Assembly: GCA_019914995.1 (NCBI GenBank)
Contig: CM034127.1
Coordinates: forward strand, 9,982,001-10,046,000
DNA: 64,000 nucleotides
Source of the DNA: Acanthochlamys bracteata
Taxonomy: Eukaryota; Streptophyta; Magnoliopsida; Pandanales; Velloziaceae
Reading direction: 5' to 3'
The position numbers and the translations under genes are program-made. The notes under the pieces were generated by a model. The model searched no databases and was not told the DNA's origin. It saw nothing but the letters and a program-made list of their open reading frames with translations. Shown here piece after piece: positions 24,641-36,512 of the stretch (its first letter is position 1; every line of letters starts with the position of its first letter).

Positions 24641-25157
24641 AGGGAGAGGAAAAACATAAGTGAGGCTCAGATTCACATTTAATCAGGCAACGAGATTTAC
24701 TGCTAACATTTGTCTGACTGTTCTCACCCATCTGTTGCTCTCTCCTATCGACATGCCTTCTCTAATCACAGTTACAGTGGTTGCCAATTAACAAAGTTAT
24801 GGCTATCCTTACTGCATTACTGTGTATTTTGAGAGGTAGTGCGGAGTCGCGAAAAAAAAAAAAAAAAAGAGTCAAAAATCTTACATGTTTTTGAACATCA
24901 TTGCCTCGAATATCCAACATTATTCAAACAATAAGAACTAATTTCAGTATCCAACAGGCGTAATGAAAAGATTAATTAAGGGTAATGAAAAGATTAATTA
25001 AAAATAATGAAAAAATAAGAGAAAGTAAGGAGAGTGAATACGTAAAAACTGTCAGAAAGGTACAGCCGAAAAATAGTAAGTAATCGGAGATTTTATAAAT
25101 TTCAGAGATAAGAAAATACATCAAACTGAACTCGTCCAACAGACGAATCAAATATTG
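24640..25157. mobile_element. family B fragments (right-end segment and reversed left-end segment)
   Basis: 24660-24730 has GAGGCTCAGATTC, ...CAACGAG..., and GCTAACATT in the same order as 25215-25280 of the good unit. 24970-25140 in reverse carries the TAATGAAAAGATTAATTAA, GTAAGGAGAG, GAATACGTAA and GTCAGAAAGG blocks that characterise the left part of the family. A run of 17 A at 24852-24868 separates the two. These appear to be degraded fragments nested against each other. Confidence 0.45.
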
Positions 25158-26690
25158 TAGGGGACTGTCGCGATGACCATCCACATCAAGGAGTGTCCTG
25201 GAGTGTCAATGGGAGAGAGGCTCAGATTCGGTTCGATCAATCATCGAGGGTCAAAGATGCTACCTATTGCTAACATTCTCACAATTCACCGCTCTATCTA
25301 TCTCTACATTGTTTTTTTTTAATTGCAGCTGGAATGGTTGCCGCCTGACCTTGGCAGGGGCCGTCCTGACTGCCTTGCTGCGTAAGAAGTAGTGTAGAAT
25401 CAAGACCAAAGAATAGGAAAGTATAACAAATTCTACAACGGTTGGTTCTTTCCTCATCATTGCCTCAACAAGAAAGTACGTTTAAACATCAAGAGCATTT
25501 CTATAAAGCAGCAAATATGCAAAACAAGGTCGCTTCCCACTTTTTTCTAAAAAATCACGACATTAGAGAGAAGAATAGGGGGAGTCCAGTAGATTAATAT
25601 TGAAAAATGGCATAGCCATTGAATCAGTATCTCATTGATAATCATTACATACTCAAATTCATCAAGGAATCGTTACCACAAAGACAATATCCAGCAATCG
25701 TGACAATAGTGCAACCAGCCTTCAGGAAACGCGTCTAGTACAAGACAACATCCAGCAAACTCTCTGCTATAATAATTCCAGTGAATGCGAAACAAAACCA
25801 GAAAACCATTACATGATAAAACAATCGAATAAACTCAATACAGTATAAACAAACGAAATTAACCAATATGACGGTACTAGAAATCTCCAAATATAAAATC
25901 CAAATCGAACGAAAATCTTGAAAAATAACCAAAAAAATAATACACCAAAAAATCGAATACACAAAAACAAAACAAACTCATCGCAGTAAATCGTCGAGCC
26001 AAGATCACGCTCAGGAGTAATCGTCGAGGGATGAAAGAAATCCTCTCCGGAACAGATTCACGGCTCGGGATTGTCGGACCGAGATCGTCCTCCAGAGAGA
26101 TTGTCGAGGGGACGAAATAAATCCTCTCTGGAACAGATTCACAGGACGAGATCGTCGGGCAGTAATCATCATCATCGAGAGATCGATTGCCGGAGGGACG
26201 AAACAAAACCTCGTCGGGACAAATTCACCGCTCAAGATCATTGGACCGAACAAGAGTTCGCCGAGGGGAGAGCAAGCTCGCCGGGAGAAAGATCACGCGC
26301 GAGATCGTCAGCAATATGGTGCGGGAGAGAGATGCTACGAGATTTGCGGTGGAGAAAGAAAAAATAAAAGGATGAAGATTGAAGAACCGAGAGAAGAAAA
26401 AACATATAAAGAGAAGTAGTTAATTTAATTTAATTAAATAAAATTAATTAGGTTAATGAATTGATTAATTAAGAGTAATGAGAAAATTAAAAGAACGTAA
26501 GGAGAGAGAATACGTAACATGTCAGAAGGATATGACCGAAAACAGTGAGGAATCGATATTTCTTTAAAATGTCGGACAAAATCAAATAAATCAAATCGAA
26601 GTGATACAAGACACAAACTAGCACTCTCGTGATTCAATCGTAACCGTCCACGTCAGGGAGTGCATAAGGGAAGGGAGTACCCGTATCCCT
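25158..26690 (-). mobile_element. repeat family B, copy 2 (longest unit)
   Basis: Read on the minus strand this unit starts with the GGGGAGGGATACGGGTACTC terminus near 26690 and ends with the GACAGTCCCCTACA terminus near 25158. The interior, in order, has the CACTCC-TGACGTGG block, a segment resembling a gene leader (C/T-rich, then GATCTTTCTCCCGGCGAGC), three ~80-base modules (26030-26260), a T-rich intron-like region and an A-rich right half. No protein-coding gene spans it, so it is non-autonomous. The two ends share only a short inverted motif (TAGGGGA). Its match with copy 3 is nearly base for base outside one deletion. Confidence 0.7.
26030..26260 (-). repeat. three ~80-bp internal modules of family B
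   Basis: On the minus strand the unit GTGAATCTGTTCC-GAGAGGATTT-TTTC-TCCC-TCGA recurs three times (about 26240-26160, 26155-26075, 26070-26030), each preceded by a GAT/AAT-CTCG or CCCGAG block. In translation this gives SGEFVPTRFCFVP, PVNLFQRGFISSP and AVNLFRRGFLSSL. The same three modules are present in copy 1 (about 23270-23480) but copy 3 keeps only the last. Confidence 0.7.
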
Positions 26691-26835
26691 CCCCATATAT
26701 ATACTTATATACATATACATATACATACATACATACATATGTATGTATGTATATATATATATATGTATGTATGTATGTATATGTATATAAGTATATATAT
26801 GGGGAGGGATACGGGTACTCCCTTCCCTTATGCAC
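26661..26835. repeat. long palindrome joining two family B copies
   Basis: Both strands read the same outward from a centre near 26747: GTGCATAAGGGAAGGGAGT, then GTACCCGTATCCCTCCCC, then (ATAT/ATAC)n repeats to the centre and back. It is formed by the two identical family B left ends facing each other across a (TA/CATA)n tract. Just outside the core, the right arm has an extra 10 bases (a second GCACTCCC copy) that the left arm lacks. Such a structure can fold into a long hairpin. Confidence 0.85.
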
Positions 26836-27967
26836 TCCCAGGCACTCCCTGACGTGGACGGTTACGATTGAATCACGAGAGTGCTAGTTTGTGTCTTGTA
26901 TCACTTCGATTTGATTTATTTGATTTTGTCCGACATTTTAAAGAAATATCGATTCCTCACTGTTTTCGGTCATACACTTCTGACATGTTACGTATTCTCT
27001 CTCCTTACGTTCTTTTAATTTTCTCATTACTCTTAATTAATCAATTCATTAACCTAATTAATTTTATTTAATCTGTTCCGGAGAGGATTTCTTTCATCCC
27101 TCGACGATTACTCCTGAGCGTGATCTTGGCTCGACGATTTCCTGCGATGAGTTTGTTTTGTTTTTGTGTATTCGATTTTTTGGTGTATTATTTTTTTGGT
27201 TATTTTTCAAGATTTTCGGTTCGATTTAGATTTTATATTTGGAGATTTCTAGTACCGTCGTATTGGTTAATTTCGTTTGTTTATACTGTATTGAGTTTAT
27301 TCGATTGTTTTATCATGTAATGGTTTTCTGGTTTTGTTTCGCATTCACTGGAATTATTATAGCGTAGAGTTTCTTTGGATGTTGTCTTGTACTAGACGCG
27401 CGTTTTCAAATTTGGTTGCACTATTGTCACGATTCTTCGGATATTGTCTTTGTGGTAACGATTCCTTGATGAATTTGAGTATGTAATGATTATCATTGAG
27501 ATATCGATTCAATGGCTATGCCATTTTTCAATATTAATCTACCGACCCCTATTCTTCTCTCTAATGTCGTGATTTTTTTTAGAAAAAAGTGGGAAGCGAC
27601 CTTTGTTTTGCATATTTGCTGCTTTATAGAAATGCTCTTGATGTTTAAACGTACTTTCTTGTTGAGGCAATGATGAGGAAAGAACCAACCGTTGTAGAAT
27701 TTGTTATGCTTCCTATTCTTTGGTCTTGATTCTACACTACTTACGCAAAGAAGCAAGCCAGACGCCCCCGCCAAGGTCAAAGGCAACCATTCCAAATTGC
27801 AATTAAAAAAAAACAGTGTAGAGATAGATAGAGGGTGAATTGTGAGAATGTTGGCAATAGGTAGCATCTTTGACCCTCGATGATTGATCGAACCGAATCT
27901 GAGCCTTTCTCCCATTGACACTTCAGACACTCCTTGACGTGGATGGTCATCGCGACAGTCCCCTACA
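26800..27967 (+). mobile_element. repeat family B, copy 3 (internally deleted)
   Basis: Starts GGGGAGGGATACGGGTACTC and ends GACAGTCCCCTACA at 27967. It matches copy 2 in opposite orientation almost base for base at both ends and in the middle, but about 340 bases are missing: the sequence jumps at about 27072 from TTAATTTTATTTAAT directly to CTGTTCCGGAGAGGATT, so the leader-like region and two of the three internal modules are gone. No transposase is encoded. Confidence 0.7.
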
Positions 27968-28009
27968 ATATATATACATATATTGTATATGTATATATAT
28001 ATATGTATA

Positions 28010-28200
28010 TATATATTATTATTATAAAAACTATTTTAGTCTTTACCAAATATTTTATTTAATTTTATTTTAAAAAAATAAAATTTATCTAAACACATAC
28101 CTCATTTTTTAAAAAATTTTCTGCTTTTTTTTTTTTAAATCAAAAAAATAATTTTTATCATAAAAATTAAAACTTTTAAATTTAGCAAAACGGATCCGAA
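28010..28200 (+). mobile_element. possible right half of the split MITE-like repeat
   Basis: AT-rich sequence directly after the (TATA) tract that ends the family B complex. It closes with TTTAGCAAAACGGATCCGAA, which reversed (TTCGGATCCGTTTTGC) resembles the GCCGTTTGGATA start at 22605. If so, the 5.2-kb complex was inserted in, or grew inside, one small element. Confidence 0.25.
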
Positions 28201-28299
28201 GTGTCCAACTAATCAATTTAGCTTTTTGGTGTTGTCTTTCATCGACTACTTCTCCTTAAAATATATAGAAGATGTCCAATGGACAAACAAGTTATAGAG

Positions 28300-28540
28300 A
28301 TTGTTTAGAAATATTTTGAAATAAATTTTTTTAAATAAAATATTTTTTTAATTTTTAAAATAATAAATTCTTTTTTTATTAAAAATTAAATATATATAAT
28401 AAAAAATTTTCATTAAATAAAGTATTTATACTTTAAAAATTTTTTAATAAAATTTTTAGATACTAATAAAAATATATAAAAAATATAAATTATAAATTAA
28501 AAAAATATTTTTAAGATAAGTAATGCTAAACGATTTTTTA
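28300..28540 (-). mobile_element. family A MITE-like repeat, copy 4 (reverse)
   Basis: In reverse orientation it shows the family A order of AT blocks (AAATATTTT...AATAAATT, AATAATAAATTC, ATTTTTAATAAAATTT, TATATAAAAAATATAAATT). The termini are decayed. A second reversed copy follows directly at 28556. Confidence 0.45.
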
Positions 28541-28555
28541 TTACAGAATCAATTA

Positions 28556-28800
28556 AGAGTGCGTCTAAAAATAATTTTAAAATAAAAGTTTTTAAATAAA
28601 AAATAAATTTATTTTTTAAATAAATTAAATTTTTTATCTCAATATAATAATAATAATAAATAATAAAAAAATTTTATTACGTATAATTATTCTATATTTT
28701 TTATTTAAATAAAATTTCTAAATAATTATACAAAATATATTAAAAACCTAAATTATAAATTAAAAAATTATTTTTTAGATAAATAATGTCAAAAGATCTC
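28556..28800 (-). mobile_element. family A MITE-like repeat, copy 5 (reverse)
   Basis: Carries AATAATAATAATAAATAAT then AAAATTTTATTACGTATAA, the reversed form of the family landmark TTACGTAATAAAATTT, and ends in AAATTATAAATTAAAAAAT. A weaker stretch of the same kind follows to about 29120. Confidence 0.5.
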
Positions 28801-29349
28801 GACGAATGACCGCTCTCATTTATGTCTCTCATCGGTGACACTGCACAGCATATATTAACAGTACTGATTGTGGCACCTTACGTTAAAACATATATAAACA
28901 AGACGTGTTCCATAAGTGAATTTTTGTGTAAAAAATAAAAAATAAAATTTTTTTAAAATAAAGTAAAAGTTGAATTTAATATTTATATTTTAATAGATTT
29001 TAAAAATACGTTAAAAATTAAAAAATATAATTATATAAAAAAATTAAAACTGAAATTCTGTATATAAAAATAAAATTTTAAATTTTTTATATAATTAAAA
29101 TATATAAATTATTCGAAGTTCAAAATCTATAAAAAAAAAAATTACTGACGATTAAAACACTCTCCTATATAAAGTACAGTACTATGTTATTTTTTTTTTC
29201 TGAAATATTTCACAGAAAGAAAGAATCCACAGCCATTTTATCACTGATAGAACAAACCAGAACATTCAAGCACTTATACACTTTCCTAGTGGCGACTCAT
29301 TGTATAATCAACACTGTCTACATTATACTTGCCTATTTAATTAATTTCT

Positions 29350-30550
29350 TCAAAATAACTCCCAATTATCATATCTTATAGTAGTAGTAGGAGATGATGA
29401 TGTGGTTGAGGCAGCACTAGTGGTGGTAGCAGAGGTGGTTGCAGATTCCCCCTTCTGCGAAAACAGTGAATCGAACACTTCCCATTTTGTCGTTACGATT
29501 CCCGGCGGTGGCAGCAGCGGCAATGTTTTTGAGGGGTTTTGCTCCTTGTGTTCATCATGCCGTTTTGGTTTATGCATTGTGTTCTTCATCTTAAGTACAT
29601 CTAGTGTTTCTACGTATTGCTGTACTCTATGCACCTGCTTATAGTTCATACCATAATCAATCAATTAAACCAATTAAATTATTTTAAAACTTTTCAATTA
29701 GTTGTTCAGGAATTGGAATAATTTCATAGTAACTTGCCTGTTTTTTTCTCTGAAGTTTGATGTCTCCATCAGCTACGATATCGTCGAGCCTTATAAGTTC
29801 ATTCATCAACAGTTCGGTCACATTGAAAATTTCTTTCTCTGCTACATTGCCTCCTTCCTTTGCAATCTTTTCGAGTTCAGAGACCTATACATAACCAGTC
29901 ATGCAAATTAAATAAAAACAAGGATAATTTCATATATCTTCATGAACATTCATATAAAATATCAGTACCTGAGAGGCAAGTTTATCGACTTTAATGCTGA
30001 TTTCACTGATAGACTTCACGGCATGCTCTGTCTTGGCGGCTCGATGCATTTCAATGCATCGCTTAGCCTGCGCTACTAGGTCCTCAGTCAACACGATTTT
30101 AGACTTGTCCTTCACTCCGGCAGTATCAAGGAAAGCGGCGGACTTCCGTTCCCTGTTTCTGAATATAAGCTTCTGGTCACTCGGGTGAAGCCCCGTCTTT
30201 CCTGCCAACAACTTCTTCAACTCCCCTATATACACCAACGAATGAAATCTCAATTGCAAACTCTATTTCCACAATGAAAAACAAATTTATTATCAATCCT
30301 ACATACATATGTGATCTGTCCTTTGCTTACCGAATGTGGCCTGCGAACTAAGATGGACATCATGGTAGATCGGACCATACTTAACGCGAACCCGAATCGT
30401 CGGTGCCGGCAGCGTTATGATTCCATCATTCGAATTACGTTTCTGAACGAGCATACCACACGGTCGTACCTCGCAATCAACAATCTCTTTCATCTTCTCC
30501 GGTTGATAGGATTCAGAAGAACCATTCTTCTTCTTCTTCATTCGCAACAT
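29350..30550 (-). CDS. BAG family co-chaperone with ubiquitin-like domain (BAG1-4 type)
   Basis: Binds the ATPase domain of Hsp70/Hsc70 and stimulates nucleotide exchange. Four exons, 5' to 3': 30331-30550, 29969-30225, 29738-29884, 29350-29634 (909 bases, 302 residues). The ubiquitin-like domain follows IRVRVKYGPIYHDVHLSSQA and includes FGELKKLLAGKTGLHPSDQK; the BAG domain spans about residues 130-215 (AVKSISEISIKVDKLASQ, FNVTELLMNELIRLDDIVAD, VQQYVETLDVLK). A Ser/Thr-rich tail ends IRYDNWELF, matching the aromatic C-terminal motif of the plant family. The N-terminal MLRMKKKK resembles the start of homologues, so ATG 30550 is preferred; an in-frame ATG at 30589 would add 13 residues. Intron 3 begins GCAAGT, a GC-AG intron. 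The gene points away from CRR1, 3.9 kb upstream. Confidence 0.93.
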
Positions 30551-33500
30551 GTTTAAAGAAAAATGATTAATGTGTTGCTCACTGATCATGCAACAGGCGT
30601 TACAGATTAGTTGTGCATAGAAAGGAAGAAAAGGAAAATTGGTGAAGGAAGAGAAATACTGGTTGCGAGACAGATAGACAGAAGATAGTGAAGCAGGTGG
30701 TGGACCACGTAGTTACATTAATTTGTGTTTGATTATAACACGCGTATGTATTGAGAAAACAACAAGCCCAATGAAGCTTCTGTTGTTGTAGTGACTCTGA
30801 TATTTAAACCTACAAACTGCTACTACCTACTACCATGTTTGTAATGTAAAAACTAATTAACAGAGGAATAACGAAGGAAGATGAGAAAGGGAATGCTTTA
30901 AGCAGAAGCCAAAAGAAGAAAGTTTCACAAAAATAAAAAGAGAAGTTATAACTGCTCCAGTTGCAGAGAACTCAATTCTCTGTTGCGTGGTCAACTAGAT
31001 GCAATTCACTTTTGTGTACTTTTGGGTTGTCTCCAACGTGCTGCTATTCAAGTAAAACTCTTCTCAGATTTCATCAAGCATTTTGATCATTAATATTTCA
31101 CATGAAAATGATAAAATTAATTAATAAAATTCTATTTGGAACTCTCATTGTCGTTTCATATCTTTACACGTGCAACCCATGATGCAGCAAGTCTTACAGT
31201 GCAAGCAAAACAGGTATATTCTCTTCTCTTCTCTCCACAGTTACGGTTTCAAGTAAGTGCTTTTGACGTCTGTGTCAGAACAGTAACATTTTGTCTTTCA
31301 GTAAAATTGATTGACAGATCGATAGATTCAGATCCTAAATGAACACCGTGGTGGTCAAAACTTGGTAATACTTGGGTCCTCTGTTACCGGTTGTCTTGTT
31401 CCGGTTCCAAAAAGTCCACAACCGACAATTTGGACCGGTGGCTTGCATTGCTCGAGTGGGTCTGTTCTGTCCATCACGGACCGACAGAGACGGTCTAACG
31501 ACTATAACCGACACAATTTATGTTCACAAATCAAGGCCGAAACAATTGACGCAAATAGGGGAACGTTTTCGTAATTAGAAGAAAACTACTTACTTTAAAA
31601 GAGATGCTTTATTCATCAAGATGAAAGCAGTTTTGATATAATGACGATTAGCATACAAGTGTTTTGAACCGTATTGACCTCAATGAATAGCATCTTTTAT
31701 GTTAACTACATGCTACTCGGTGTAGTCATTCAGCTAGGGAGAGACCAAGAGATGAGAAGAGGGAAGTTTTGAATTTCAATTCTTAACTCAATTTCATTCT
31801 CTACAAACTCTATATTATGTGGTTGGAAATCTATTTTTATTATTGTTTTGAGCACACTAAATAAGAATATTTATAACCTTACTTTTAAATTAGTAGAAGA
31901 ATGCGGTATTGGTATGTCTTATAATTTTTTCTCGATTTAAAGTTTTTAAATAAATTGTTAGTATTTACAATTATGCTTGTTCTTTTATTGGTTAGTTGTG
32001 AGTAATGAAAAATCCAATAAAATGTGGTAGATTTTAACGGTGGGCACTTAACAAAAGTCCCTAATAAGGTACTAGAGATATTTGATGATAATGTGTATGA
32101 ATTTTCTGATGTAATCAAAACAAAAATAGAGGTAGTACTATGATGAAGCTCATGTCATCAAACTACTCAATTTAGAAGTAACTTATGAAGCATCTTTGAT
32201 CTACGATCCAATAAGAGATAAAGTTAAATTTGAGCTCTATATGTGAAGTTTGATTGGAAGAAATTAAATCACATGATGGTTCGGCCCAACAAGCGGTTAT
32301 CGAAAATAAATACTCAAAAACTACAAATTAAAATTTTCTTTTGAAAATAAGACGGTTTAGAATGTTTTTTATTTGAGATTTGTGGATATGAACTAAAAAA
32401 AGGATCTCAGAATATTTAAGCAATTTTGAAATATAAAAGGTCAAATTAAAAAATATGGATGTAAAATATGATGATGAGATATAATTATTTTACTTTTTAT
32501 GTCGGTACCAAGTAGTTGAAAATCTAATTATTTCACTTGGCAATTTAGCACCTAATCACAAATATATTAGAATGAAAGAATAAAGTATCACTTTTTAATC
32601 TGAAGCATTGACTATTAAGAAGAGAGGGAGAAGTATTTCAAAACATAGCTATTGTCATGACAGCCAAAGCAAAATCAAAATTCAAATCACAAAGAAATGT
32701 CTAGTGCTATTTTGAAAATAAGGCCATACAGAAAGAAAGTGTTCAAAAAATTAACATAGTCAGTGGAGTATCTGAAGAACACCGCAACGATCGCATCCGA
32801 AGGCGAAATCACTATTGTCTTTCATAATGCATTTTGAATCTCACCAACCAAATTCTACATGCGTGATTTGATTCTAAATGCGAGTTTGGAAGAATAAAAA
32901 TGAAAAATTAAAAGCTGCCCAAAATTAATGATATAATATGTGTTGTTGAAAATAGATCTTAAAATAAATTAGTTTTTAAGAACGTTAGACATGTTCCTAG
33001 ACAAATAAAGCAAAGTGCCAAATAAAATTTGAACTTGTTGCATCTTCTCACTCAGCTTATGTGACTATGTTTTTGATTTAACATTTGTGTTCTTTGCAGC
33101 TTAACCCATCGTCTCTTCAACTAATATTTAAAGTAGGCGTACCCGAACAGAGCGTCAACTTGGAAATATCTCCTGGTTACTAGTTTACTTGTTGGGACTA
33201 GCTAGTTGACCCATTGTGCTCGTTTGGGTATGCTAAATTGCTAACTATGATTTATTTCATAACGTAAGTTACCAAAAATATATGAGCACTATATAGAATT
33301 GCAAAAGATAAATAATCATCAAAATTTGAAGTATCACTTATAATATATACAACACTGAAAGACAACTAGAAAATATTTAATATGGCATTAGAATTGCATG
33401 ACATCACGCGCATCCAAGACAAGTTAGAAGGAACATATGTCCATCTAACTAATGAGAAATAATGTAAACATATGAGAAGCAGACAATTATATCACAAATG

Positions 33501-34431
33501 ATTGCATGAATCCATCTCTAACATCTGAAGAGTTTGAGAACTGTGATCCAACTTCATCTTTTTCTATGAATGTAGGACTGGTATCGTTTTCATCAAGATC
33601 CTCACTCTAGATGGCAGGATTCAAAGAAGAAAAAACCTAAGATTGCCAGATTTGAAGAAGAAGAAAAACCTCAGTATTGTAGATCTGCAAAAAGAATAAG
33701 ATTTTCAGATGGCCGAGAGAAAAAGAACTCCAGACTATGAAGAAGAAAACGAATCGTAAATGGGCTATATAAAGAATAAGATCACTGCAATTTGTAAAAT
33801 AAGAAGAAACGAAGAAGAAAACTTTAGAGAGAAGTGGAGTGCGTGGCAGCATCGAGTGATTGAAGAGCGAGGGTTCTCACTTTTATAATATTTGTTGCTT
33901 TTTTAATAAATATTGGGTCTGACTTGTTCATTAAGGGTTCCAGGTTGAACCCGAATCTCAACGATTAGACTGCGTTAGCATTTAAACACAAACCCACCTC
34001 AGTTTTGATCAATTATTGATCTCGTGTCAACAGTAATCTAAAACAAATGCAATACAAATATTTGCCTCGTTTAGATTTGTACAAAATTATTTATAACAAT
34101 TTAGAATTACATTTAACACATTACTATTTCTAAAATTGCCAAAAGATAAGAACCTTTTGACGATTAGCTTTTAAGTACTGTAAATGGTATAGAAATTAAA
34201 TTCTGTTTATATCAATTTTAGCACGAAGTTGTATAAAAATAAATTGAAGTAATACAATGAAACAGCTCGAGATGTTCAGCTCAGTATTACGACTGAACCG
34301 TTAATCACGTTGAACAGTGCTGTACCTACGGTGGGTTTAGGTCCGACCTAATCTACTCAATCACACAATCGAGGGATAAGGTTTTTAGCACTCCCACTTT
34401 TAGCGCCAAACAATCCAAAAGAAAGAAAAAC
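30551..34431. other. long intergenic region between divergent genes
   Basis: Holds the promoters of the BAG gene (leftward) and CRR1 (rightward). No further gene is recognised. The segment 31360-31575 is less AT-rich and contains repeated CCGGTT/ACCGACA/GACCGG words, suggesting an old repeat, but no edges could be drawn. A purine-rich minus-strand frame at 33637-33852 has no recognisable domain. Confidence 0.45.
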
Positions 34432-36512
34432 ATGTCGCAGAGCTTCAATTCAAAGCTCACACTCATGGCTTCCTTGAGCTTCTCATTACAACCAATGCAG
34501 CCAAGGAAAGTACTCTTCGTCTCTTGCTCCATGCAGCCATCTCCGAACAACATCAAGGTTATTTTTCTCATATTGTGCCTCGTTTTACATAGATTTAGTT
34601 ATAAAATCTAAGATGTCGCGTTATGTTGCCGAGAAAGGTAGTCATCAATGGAGCCACAAAAGATATCGGGAAAGCTGCGATTGCAGCAGTCACGAAAGCT
34701 AGAGGAATGGAAGTTGCCGGTGCAGTTGACACAGAGCTTGTAGGACATGATGCTGGCAAGGTTTCTCTCTCTTTAGACCATGTCGGCCTTGCTGCAAAGT
34801 TCAGGCCTTGACATTTTGTTGATAAGAAGTTGGTAACTTTCTCTTTCTTAGATATGTGGCATGGAAGAAGCATTGGAAATTCCTATTATCAGTGACCTGA
34901 CTATGGTTTTAGGCTCTATTGCTCAGGTCTCCCCTTAGCATCATCTATATGGTTTATGGTCTCCCTACTTCACTTGTAATCTTTCTTTTGGCAATCTTTC
35001 ATTTCAGTCTAGAGAAACAGGTGTGGTGGTGGATTTTACAGATCCTTCTATGGTCTACGACAATGTCAAACAGGTGATCTCAATAACTGCATTCTTCTAA
35101 GAATGATGAAACAAGTCTTCTCCATAAGAAATTTCGGTTCAAGTTATTTAAGAAAGCCTCTCATGATTTTGTAAAATGATCCAAGACAGTGATTGCAGAT
35201 CAGGAAGGTTATTTACTTTCCTCAACCAACCATGAAATTTTGGTTCACGAAAATGAAAAAACGTACTTATTTCAATGATCTTCCTTATGATAAACTAGAC
35301 TGCACAAAACAAATAGACCACATTTCCGTTGTACCCAACAATTCTTTCTGTTAACTCATAAACTGCCTTTGAATTCACCAGGCTGCAGCATTTGGCCTAG
35401 CAAGTGTTGTTTGCGTTCCAAAGATTCAGTTAGAAACTGTGACTGAACTGTCAGCATTCTGTGAGAAGGCCAGCATGGTATGCTTTTCCAAGCTCTTGTA
35501 TTTCTCATTAACTTGTTTGCAAACAGCATTTAACTTTCTTCTTCATATTCTATCTCAGGGTTGCCTGGTTGCTCCAACACTCTCCATCGGTTCTGTTCTC
35601 CTCCAGCAAGCTGCAATTTCTGCTTGTTTCCACTATAACAATGTTGAGATTGTGGAATCAAGACCAGATGCTTCAGTAAGTATCTAATTACCTAGCTGCA
35701 AGCATGCGAATAATATTTGATTAACGCATTTATGCAGTGGTAAATGTTAAACTACAAAGACAAGAACTCAAAAAGCATGACCTTAGATGATTCAAATCTC
35801 TCTTTGAGAAACCTTTGTATGCTTTAATAATGCAGGAGCTTCCATCAGCTGATGCAAATCAGATAGCTAGGAATCTTTCTGATCTTGGCCAGATGTACAA
35901 TAGAGGCGATATCACAACCGATAACCCTGTAAGACAATAACCAGAACCAAGTCAGAAATAAATGATGAGATTCGCAAAAGGAAATCGACAGAAAGCATTA
36001 TAACAATGGTGCACAATAAGTAAATTCAGAAACCAAACTATATAAGACTGAAGAAATCAGACGTATAGAAATTAACTTCTGCAAATAAATATTTGATATC
36101 TTCAGAATTCCCTCATTATCTGATACCTTGAATTATTTTAAACACGAAGGCAAGGGGTCAGCTACTAGGTGAAGATGGCATTCGAGTTCACAGTTTGGTC
36201 CTTCCTGGCCTTCCATCAAGCACAACCATTCACTTCTCTGGTCCAGGAGAGGTAAGCATATATGCTCTTTATGACCGCTAGATCTATCAAAGCTTGTGAA
36301 ATTTACAGTAATAATCTGACAGGTTTACTCCATCAGACATGATATAACAAATGTCGAATGCCTCATGCCAGGGTTACTATTGGCCATCAGGAAGGTGGTT
36401 CGTTTGAAGGTAATGTCACTTAATACTTCTTAACTGATTACCTTTGACTCAGCAAGTATACTAACATAATCTTTTGCAGAATCTGATTTATGGCCTGGAG
36501 AAGTTCTTGTAG
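34432..36512 (+). CDS. CRR1: dihydrodipicolinate reductase-like protein CRR1, chloroplastic
   Basis: In Arabidopsis CRR1 is a stromal factor needed to assemble the chloroplast NADH dehydrogenase-like complex. Ten exons: 34432-34557, 34638-34760, 34852-34926, 35008-35073, 35382-35477, 35559-35675, 35836-35928, 36150-36251, 36323-36409, 36480-36512; every exon length is a multiple of three, total 918 bases, 305 residues. Leader is Ser-rich with no acidic residues (plastid type). Conserved stretches: VVINGATKDIGKAAIAAVTK, VVVDFTDPSMVYDNVKQAAA, GCLVAPTLSIGSVLLQQAA, FHYNNVEIVESRPDAS, RVHSLVLPGLPSSTTIHFSG, PGLLLAIRKVVRLKNLIYGL. The reductase HHxxK catalytic region is replaced by VEIVESRP, as in CRR1 and unlike true DapB, so lysine biosynthesis is unlikely. 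Met 12 (34465) is an alternative start. Confidence 0.93.

Noticed and set aside
26653..26887. Tyr/Thr-rich frames on both strands reading the same peptide
   Set aside because: They are the translation of the palindrome and its (ATAC)n tract, hence the identical peptide from both strands; not a gene.
29402..29644. 80-codon plus-strand frame
   Set aside because: Antisense of the last BAG exon, which is confirmed by splice sites and the conserved C-terminus.
34595..34873. 92-codon minus-strand frame
   Set aside because: Antisense of CRR1 exons 2 and 3.
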